64,000 nt of DNA. Origin: a virus. The position numbers and the translations under genes are program-made. This document shows, piece by piece, positions 59,968-64,000 of the stretch; position 1 is the first letter of the stretch, and each line of letters opens with the position of its first letter. Location: IMG/VR virus record IMGVR_UViG_3300025418_000839, positions 62,001 through 126,000 of that record, one strand, 5' to 3'. The notes beneath the pieces are model-generated. The model was not told the DNA's origin. It searched no databases and saw only the letters and a program-made list of their open reading frames with translations.

Positions 59968-60186
59968 TTATTTTACTTTTGCTAGATAATCTGTCATGTT
60001 CAGATTACCCGACTGTGCTTCTAATAATGCATCTACTGCGGTTACAAATCCATTGTTTTCTTTAGCACGTACTTTAAGTTCTCTTGTACGTTGTGCCGCG
60101 GCAATAACCAAATCAAAACGACCTTGCCCAGTTTTTTCAACGCACTTTTCAACATCTACCTGTGATGCACGAGTTTCTTTTTTCAT
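59968..60186 (-). CDS. rpoZ: RNA polymerase omega subunit-like protein, 72 aa
   Basis: Residues 8-55 align with bacterial RpoZ: SQVDVEKCVEKTGQGRFDLV, IAAAQRTRELKV, and VTAVDALLEAQSGNL, with the central RFDLV...AA.R.R.L motif intact. Omega helps assemble and stabilise the beta' subunit. A phage copy could replace host omega and alter polymerase behaviour. AAGG precedes the ATG. Located between tRNA-fMet and tRNA-Leu, downstream of the promoter at 60307-60335. Confidence 0.82.
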   Translation of the reverse strand: MKKETRASQVDVEKCVEKTGQGRFDLVIAAAQRTRELKVRAKENNGFVTAVDALLEAQSGNLNMTDYLAKVK

Positions 60187-60209
60187 TGTAGCCTTATGGT
60201 TAAGTTATT

Positions 60210-60295
60210 TGGTGCGACTGGCCAGAATCGAACTGGCACTCCATTATAGAATCAGATTTTAAGTCTGACGTGTCTACCGATTTCACCACAGTCGC
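60210..60295 (-). tRNA. tRNA-Leu (TAA)
   Basis: Complete 86-nt class II tRNA, anticodon TAA, GCGACTG/CAGTCGC acceptor, encoded CCA. Confidence 0.95.
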
Positions 60296-60306
60296 AGTAG
60301 TATACT

Positions 60307-60335
60307 ATTATAGAGGTTTTTTAAGACTTTGTCAA
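60307..60335 (-). promoter_or_regulatory. Sigma-70-type promoter of the tRNA-Leu/rpoZ transcript
   Basis: -35 TTGACA (60330-60335), 17-bp spacer, -10 TATAAT (60307-60312) on the minus strand, just upstream of tRNA-Leu. A perfect -35 and -10 indicate a strong promoter. Confidence 0.88.
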
Positions 60336-60827
60336 ATATTTTAAGATTCTATCTGGACCTAATGCAAAGTATTGCCGTTTTGGTTTGCAATAGTTCTTAA
60401 ATGAAAAATTTTTATCTAACGGATTACTATATACCTTTACAATTTCATTGTTTTCAAATAGTGCAACGTATTGCCAGAGTCGAGTTAACTCGTCAAGATC
60501 TCGATCAGTTCCAACGTAATTTTTTATTCGTAGTGTAAATTGACTGTCACTATCAACTATTGGGATTAGGTCCGGTCCGTGGATATCAACATATGGAATT
60601 AGGAACGCAGTATTGCTTACCGCACAAACATGATCTACTCCCGAGTCTTTTAACTCCGAGTGTGCTGATTGATATCTTTTAATTTGATCCCAAGAATTGA
60701 TGTTTGCTGGCAGTGGCAAACTAAAAACCACTGTGCGACAGCCCGTAAAAAGATCTGCATAATCATTACAATTATGCAGTCCTTTAAGTTTTTTAGTATT
60801 TAGATTTTCTTGAAAATCAACAGCCAT
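60321..60827 (-). CDS. Peroxiredoxin-like protein lacking the peroxidatic Cys, 168 aa
   Basis: GCRTVVFSLPLPANINSWDQIKRYQ, abridged, then ELKDSGVDHVCAVSNTAFLIPYV closely follow the Prx5-type peroxiredoxin fold ('kvvlF.lPgaFTPtCs..hlP.Y....elk..Gvd.i.cvs.nd.Fv'). The peroxidatic Cys position holds Asn or Ser (ANINSW), so classical peroxidase activity is unlikely. It is 4 nt from the TRAP binding-protein gene and probably co-expressed. Confidence 0.6.
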   Translation of the reverse strand: MAVDFQENLNTKKLKGLHNCNDYADLFTGCRTVVFSLPLPANINSWDQIKRYQSAHSELKDSGVDHVCAVSNTAFLIPYVDIHGPDLIPIVDSDSQFTLRIKNYVGTDRDLDELTRLWQYVALFENNEIVKVYSNPLDKNFSFKNYCKPKRQYFALGPDRILKYLTKS

Positions 60828-60831
60828 TGAA

Positions 60832-61821
60832 TTACGATTTAATAATACCGTCCAATAGTCCTGCTTGGAAGAACGTTTGATACTTATCGTATAATGGCTT
60901 AGTTAGTTCTTTATACTGTGCTGTTTCTTCTTCAGTTAATTCACGGTATGTAACACCGATATCATCGTGATTATCTTTAGCAGCAAATTCTTCAGAATCA
61001 TTAACTGACCATTGACGTTCAAGTTTGCTTGCGTATAAACTTGCTTCTGTAAATGCCTGTTGATCAACGGCGTCCAAAGACTCCCAGAAACTCTTGCTAA
61101 TAATAATACTTGTTAAGAACAAATTATGTTTTGTATTAATAAGATGTTTTTTGTTTGTGCCTTGGAACTGTGCTAGATAACGTGGAATTGTTGTTTCTAA
61201 TAAGTTGGCATTAAACCCTTCTTCAGCCACTTTCTTGGCCCAATCTCTAATAGAGAATGATTCAGGTTTACTACCCAATGCTTGTACAGTATCTACTGTT
61301 ACTGGATTAGTACCAATAGCATAAACTAATCCTTTCATGTCCTCTAAACTATTAATAGGAGTTTCAGAAGCCACACAGCGGAAACCACCAGAGTAAGTAA
61401 ATGCCATGCCCTTAGCCGGACTATTTTCTTCTACTGAATCTAACAGGCCTTTACCAATTGGTCCTTCAAACACACGAGTTGCATGATCATGATCACGGAA
61501 TAAGAATGGCATCTCAAGTACCCAAAAATCTGGATTACACCACATAGCTAATTCATTGATATGAACTTGACTAATTTCAATGTTTCCTTGTTCCATTTCA
61601 ACGATTGGGCCGTTGTCTCGGTAAAAGTTACCCATATTGCCTTTGTACTGTTCATGCTCTTTTGCCACTTGGTCAAAGTAATGTGTTGGGGTAAAAATTT
61701 CAATTTCGTATTTTCCATCAGTTAATTCAGCAATTTTAGCACTAAACGCTTCGGCTGTACGCAGGAATAGTTTCACAGGCTCGTGTGCGATTAACCAACG
61801 GATTTTTCTTGTTTGACTCAT
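60832..61821 (-). CDS. TRAP-type solute-binding protein (DctP family) without signal peptide, 329 aa
   Basis: The start is set at the ATG at 61819-61821 with GGAG 9 nt upstream. An earlier GTG overlaps that site. DctP-family features: IAELTDGKYEIEIF, MEQGNIEISQVHINELAMW, WVLEMPFLFRDHDHATRVF, GFRCVASETPINSLEDMKG and TTIPRYLAQFQGTNKKHL. These proteins bind organic acids in the periplasm, but this one has no export signal, so it would stay in the cytoplasm. Similar DctP homologues occur in T4-like cyanophages. Confidence 0.85.
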   Translation of the reverse strand: MSQTRKIRWLIAHEPVKLFLRTAEAFSAKIAELTDGKYEIEIFTPTHYFDQVAKEHEQYKGNMGNFYRDNGPIVEMEQGNIEISQVHINELAMWCNPDFWVLEMPFLFRDHDHATRVFEGPIGKGLLDSVEENSPAKGMAFTYSGGFRCVASETPINSLEDMKGLVYAIGTNPVTVDTVQALGSKPESFSIRDWAKKVAEEGFNANLLETTIPRYLAQFQGTNKKHLINTKHNLFLTSIIISKSFWESLDAVDQQAFTEASLYASKLERQWSVNDSEEFAAKDNHDDIGVTYRELTEEETAQYKELTKPLYDKYQTFFQAGLLDGIIKS

Positions 61822-61860
61822 TTGGGGATTCTCCACTTTCGTAGTAAGATTATATAGTAT

Positions 61861-61868
61861 TATTTATG
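61861..61868 (-). promoter_or_regulatory. T4-type late promoter (CATAAATA)
   Basis: CATAAATA on the minus strand, about 40 nt upstream of the DctP-like start, in the divergent gap with a plus-strand gene. Confidence 0.45.
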
Positions 61869-61898
61869 TCAATAAACAACTTTCAATCAAAACTCAAC

Positions 61899-61906
61899 AA
61901 TAAATA
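61899..61906 (+). promoter_or_regulatory. Possible late promoter (AATAAATA), plus strand
   Basis: AATAAATA on the plus strand, 26 nt upstream of the chosen ATG at 61932. Confidence 0.4.
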
Positions 61907-61931
61907 GTTGTATCTTAGTAGTAATCAATCA

Positions 61932-63215
61932 ATGTCAAATAAAATAGAACATACTTCCGCTGGCGGAATCCGCTTTGAACCAAATAAAAAATTAGGTTAT
62001 TACATTGTTAATAATGAAATTTATTACAATAAAAATCAGGCCATGCTAGCTGGATCTAAATATCCAATTGATGTTGGCGGGTTAAACAATGATCCGGTAC
62101 GTTGGATGTTCAATGAAGATACTTTTTTAAAGTTTCCCTGGCACATAGAACCTCAAGTTCCCCTCAACGAACTATACCGTATTCGTGCTCAACAGCTTAG
62201 AGACCAGTACGATTACATACGCTTAGAACTCAGTGGTGGAGCTGATAGCACGACCGTAGCCTATGCATTTTTATTAAATGGTATACACTTAGACGAAGTT
62301 GTGTTTCGTTATCCTAAGTCCGGTTCTAAGAATTTTTCAGGTGATCCGTGGGATACCGAAAGTCGAAATCATCTAAGCGAATGGGAATTTGCGGCCCGAC
62401 CCTTGTTAGAATGGATTGCCACTAATTATCCTAAAGTTAAAATAACTGTACACGATTTTGTTGACGAGATTGTTAAAGAACAGGCCAACGACGAAAACTG
62501 GATTTATAAAACACGGCATTACATACATCCTGGTCATGTACACAAACACACTATAGATAAAACCTTAGCAGATACTGGTAAACGTATTGGTGTAGTCTAC
62601 GGTATTGATAAGCCTAAGATCTGTGTCAAAGATGGTAAGTTTTTTATATACTTTGTAGATACACAGGCCAGTAACAATCATCCCGAAGTGGGTGATTATA
62701 CTAATATTACCAACGAATTTTTCTACTGGTCTCCTGATGCTTGCGAACTGTTGGCCAAACAGGCACATGTGATTAAGACCTGGTTTAGTATGCCAGCACA
62801 TCATAATATGAGTCATGTTTTGCAATGGCCCAATCAAGATTACAGCACGCGGACCTTTCGAGAACAAATACTTAAACCTATCATTTATCCTGATTACGAT
62901 TTTAGTACATTCCAAACTGCTAAAAGTACTACATCACTCTACGCAGAAATGGATAGTTGGTTTTTTACTAATTTTCGAGATACCGATTTATATGCAACCT
63001 GGACAGCAGGCATAGATTATTTAGAAAAAAATCTCAATGAAAGATATTTTAAGTCTTTTCAAAATACAATTATGGATATTAAACAGTACCAATCGCCATT
63101 TTATTACATTGGTGATAGTACTATTAAAAATTCTAAACCGTTTCAGCCCACAAAACAACAGATACAGCAATCTCGGCACATACATTATATACGTGGTCGT
63201 TTAGAAATATATTAA
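61932..63215 (+). CDS. PP-loop (N-type) ATP pyrophosphatase-like protein, 427 aa
   Basis: The start is the ATG at 61932-61934 (MSNKIEHTSAGG). An in-frame ATG eight codons earlier is less well placed. ELSGGADSTTVAYAF (Ser101-Ser106 region) is the PP-loop motif of enzymes that adenylate a substrate, such as asparagine synthase, ExsB/QueC or TilS. The rest (about 150-427) contains many aromatic residues and matches no known subfamily I can name. Its target could be tRNA, a sugar or an amino acid. It ends just before the second tRNA cluster. Confidence 0.68.
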   Translation: MSNKIEHTSAGGIRFEPNKKLGYYIVNNEIYYNKNQAMLAGSKYPIDVGGLNNDPVRWMFNEDTFLKFPWHIEPQVPLNELYRIRAQQLRDQYDYIRLELSGGADSTTVAYAFLLNGIHLDEVVFRYPKSGSKNFSGDPWDTESRNHLSEWEFAARPLLEWIATNYPKVKITVHDFVDEIVKEQANDENWIYKTRHYIHPGHVHKHTIDKTLADTGKRIGVVYGIDKPKICVKDGKFFIYFVDTQASNNHPEVGDYTNITNEFFYWSPDACELLAKQAHVIKTWFSMPAHHNMSHVLQWPNQDYSTRTFREQILKPIIYPDYDFSTFQTAKSTTSLYAEMDSWFFTNFRDTDLYATWTAGIDYLEKNLNERYFKSFQNTIMDIKQYQSPFYYIGDSTIKNSKPFQPTKQQIQQSRHIHYIRGRLEIY

Positions 63216-63217
63216 TT

Positions 63218-63307
63218 TGGCGGAAGCGGTGAGATTCGAACTCACGGACCTTTTACAGTCGACAGTTTTCAAGACTGTTGCAATCAACCGGGCTCTGCCA
63301 CGCTTCC
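63218..63307 (-). tRNA. tRNA-Ser (TGA)
   Basis: Complete 90-nt class II tRNA, anticodon TGA, GGAAGCG/CGCTTCC acceptor, encoded CCA. Confidence 0.95.
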
Positions 63308-63313
63308 ATTGTT

Positions 63314-63395
63314 TGGTACCCCAGACGGGACTCGAACCCGCACAGTACTGTCTCTTGAACAGTTGCGTCTACCTAGTATTTTGCGCCACTGGGGT
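63314..63395 (-). tRNA. Atypical tRNA, Leu-like (AAG or CAA reading)
   Basis: The ACCCCAG/CTGGGGT acceptor, canonical T-arm (GCGGG-TTCGAGT-CCCGT) and encoded CCA are clear. The anticodon arm ACTGT-TCAAGAG-ACAGT gives a 7-nt loop with C33 and anticodon AAG. Opening one pair gives a 9-nt loop with CAA. The D-loop is unusually long and the variable loop is only 5 nt. Isotype is therefore uncertain. Confidence 0.65.
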
Positions 63396-63397
63396 GT

Positions 63398-63472
63398 TGG
63401 TGGTAATAGTTAGATTCGAACTAACGACCTGCGCCGTATGAAGGCGATGCACTACCGCTGTGCTATATTACC
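63398..63472 (-). tRNA. tRNA-Met (CAT), elongator-type (Ile-CAT not excluded)
   Basis: Complete 75-nt tRNA with GGTAATA/TATTACC acceptor, CAT anticodon, TTCGAAT T-loop and encoded CCA. It has a fully paired acceptor, unlike the initiator at 59886-59959. Confidence 0.88.
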
Positions 63473-63486
63473 ATATTGAAACACAC

Positions 63487-63678
63487 TTAATAAATGTACT
63501 TTAATATGGTAGGACCGGTCAGACTTGAACTGACAACCTCGAAGTTAAAAGCCTCTTGCTCTGCCTTTGAGCTACGATCCCTCTGTTTCGTTAGCTTACG
63601 TAGAGCTTTATTGCTCTTGCGGTGCGAGCCCGCCTTCCGTTTACTAGCTAGTACAGCATAAATGTTTCTTTGTTTCAT
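63487..63678 (-). CDS. Small basic protein overlapping tRNA-Lys, up to 63 aa
   Basis: A strong GGAG site lies 7 nt upstream of the ATG at 63676-63678. The first about 35 residues (MKQRNIYAVLASKRKAG, then RKSNKALRKLTKQRDRSS) are highly basic. The frame then runs on through the tRNA-Lys gene on the same strand, so the C-terminal half may be an artefact of processing or readthrough. Function unknown. Confidence 0.5.
   Translation of the reverse strand: MKQRNIYAVLASKRKAGSHRKSNKALRKLTKQRDRSSKAEQEAFNFEVVSSSLTGPTILKYIY
63507..63581 (-). tRNA. tRNA-Lys (TTT)
   Basis: Complete 75-nt tRNA, anticodon TTT, acceptor GGGATCG/CGGTCCT (with G-T wobble at pairs 1-72 and 5-68), encoded CCA. Confidence 0.9.
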
Positions 63679-63698
63679 TTTACTTCTCCTTTTTAAAT

Positions 63699-63773
63699 TG
63701 GTCCGGCGTAGAGGAATCGAACCTCTATTGAGAGATTAGAAGTCTCCAGTATTATCCATTATACTAACGCCAG
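63699..63773 (-). tRNA. tRNA-Arg (TCT)
   Basis: Complete 75-nt tRNA, anticodon TCT, CTGGCGT/ACGCCGG acceptor, encoded CCA. Confidence 0.93.
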
Positions 63774-63774
63774 G

Positions 63775-63850
63775 TGGGGTAACTGATGGGATTCGAACCC
63801 ACGACAACTGGAATCACAATCCAGGATTCTACCGCTGAACTACAGTTACC
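63775..63850 (-). tRNA. tRNA-His (GTG)
   Basis: Complete tRNA with anticodon GTG, GTAACTG/CAGTTAC acceptor, the extra G at -1 opposite C73 typical of His tRNAs, and encoded CCA. Confidence 0.95.
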
Positions 63851-63856
63851 ATTGTT

Positions 63857-63932
63857 TGGTGCCTCCTCCTGGTTTCGCGCCAGGCTATCCAGCTCTTCAG
63901 ACTGGCGCTTTCACTAGATTAGCTTAAGAGGC
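63857..63932 (-). tRNA. tRNA-Phe (GAA) with altered D- and T-loops
   Basis: GCCTCTT/AGGAGGC acceptor, CCAGT-CTGAAGA-GCTGG anticodon arm with GAA, encoded CCA. The T-loop is CGCGAAA instead of TTCGANN, and the D-loop lacks the usual GG, so the normal D-T loop contact is absent. Confidence 0.75.
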
Positions 63933-63934
63933 AT

Positions 63935-64000
63935 TGGTAGAGGTACAAGGACTCGAACCTTGAATGACGGAATCAAAATCCGTAGTGTTGCCATTACACC
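63935..64000 (-). tRNA. tRNA-Gln (TTG), cut by window end
   Basis: Anticodon arm ACGGA-TTTTGAT-TCCGT with TTG, T-arm CAAGG-TTCGAGT-CCTTG, encoded CCA. The first few 5' bases of the acceptor lie outside the window. Confidence 0.88.

Overview
The window looks like part of a large, AT-rich, T4-like myovirus genome of the type found in aquatic bacteria, related in gene content to cyanophage- and pelagiphage-type T4 relatives. It is not a bacterial chromosome. Evidence: a DnaB-type replicative helicase next to a gp61-type primase, a UvsW-type helicase, a probable gp62 clamp-loader subunit, class Ia NrdA/NrdB with glutaredoxin, dCMP deaminase, tail-fibre and PAAR spike-tip proteins, free-standing homing endonucleases, a dense tRNA cluster, and many nATAAATA octamers of T4 late-promoter type placed 20-30 nt upstream of genes. 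No capsid, terminase, DNA polymerase or gp55 gene lies in the window. The host cannot be named from sequence alone. GroEL, IscU, ErpA, IscA and a heptosyltransferase-like enzyme suggest a Gram-negative (proteobacterial) host.

Layout. 1-4.9 kb: end of a fibre gene, UV-damage endonuclease, small early genes, a HExxH metallopeptidase-like protein and a secreted SleB-type lysin. 5-9.4 kb: structural gene, PAAR tip, Sm-like protein, glutaredoxin, NrdB and a GIY-YIG endonuclease. 9.4-15 kb: NrdA, fibre-like protein, RecB-type nuclease, an iscU-erpA-iscA Fe-S cassette, two small secreted proteins. 15-21.8 kb: structural or scaffold-like genes, a KxDG ligase-like protein and two Pol-beta-type nucleotidyltransferase-like proteins. 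21.8-25.7 kb: helicase, methyltransferase, primase, GIY-YIG endonuclease. 25.7-32.2 kb: two tandem LamG-like adhesins and a 1.5-kilo-residue repetitive tail fibre. 32.2-41.6 kb: HNH endonuclease, a reduced DnaE-like protein, SGNH-like protein, gp62-like protein, UvsW, HARP-like protein, AAA+ ATPase and small early genes. 42-44 kb: complete groES-groEL. 44-56.7 kb: a glycan island with nucleotide-sugar enzymes, glycosyltransferases, methyltransferases, a cupin and a RuBisCO-like protein. 56.7-64 kb: dCMP deaminase, a tRNA cluster with an initiator tRNA, an RNA polymerase omega homologue, an unidentified structured RNA, a TRAP-type solute-binding protein and a PP-loop ATPase.

How it works together. 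Sigma-70-like promoters (about sixteen readable, mostly TTGACn-17-TATAAT) serve replication, small early genes, groESL, the sugar island and tRNAs. T4-type late boxes serve structural genes, homing endonucleases, groES and some auxiliary genes. The auxiliary genes suggest broad support of host functions: nucleotide supply, protein folding, Fe-S assembly, translation, transcription and cell-surface or virion glycosylation. The most unusual items are the RuBisCO-like protein inside a sugar pathway, the Fe-S cassette, the omega subunit, the structured RNA, a five-member promoter family with a conserved spacer, and a group of apparently leaderless early genes.
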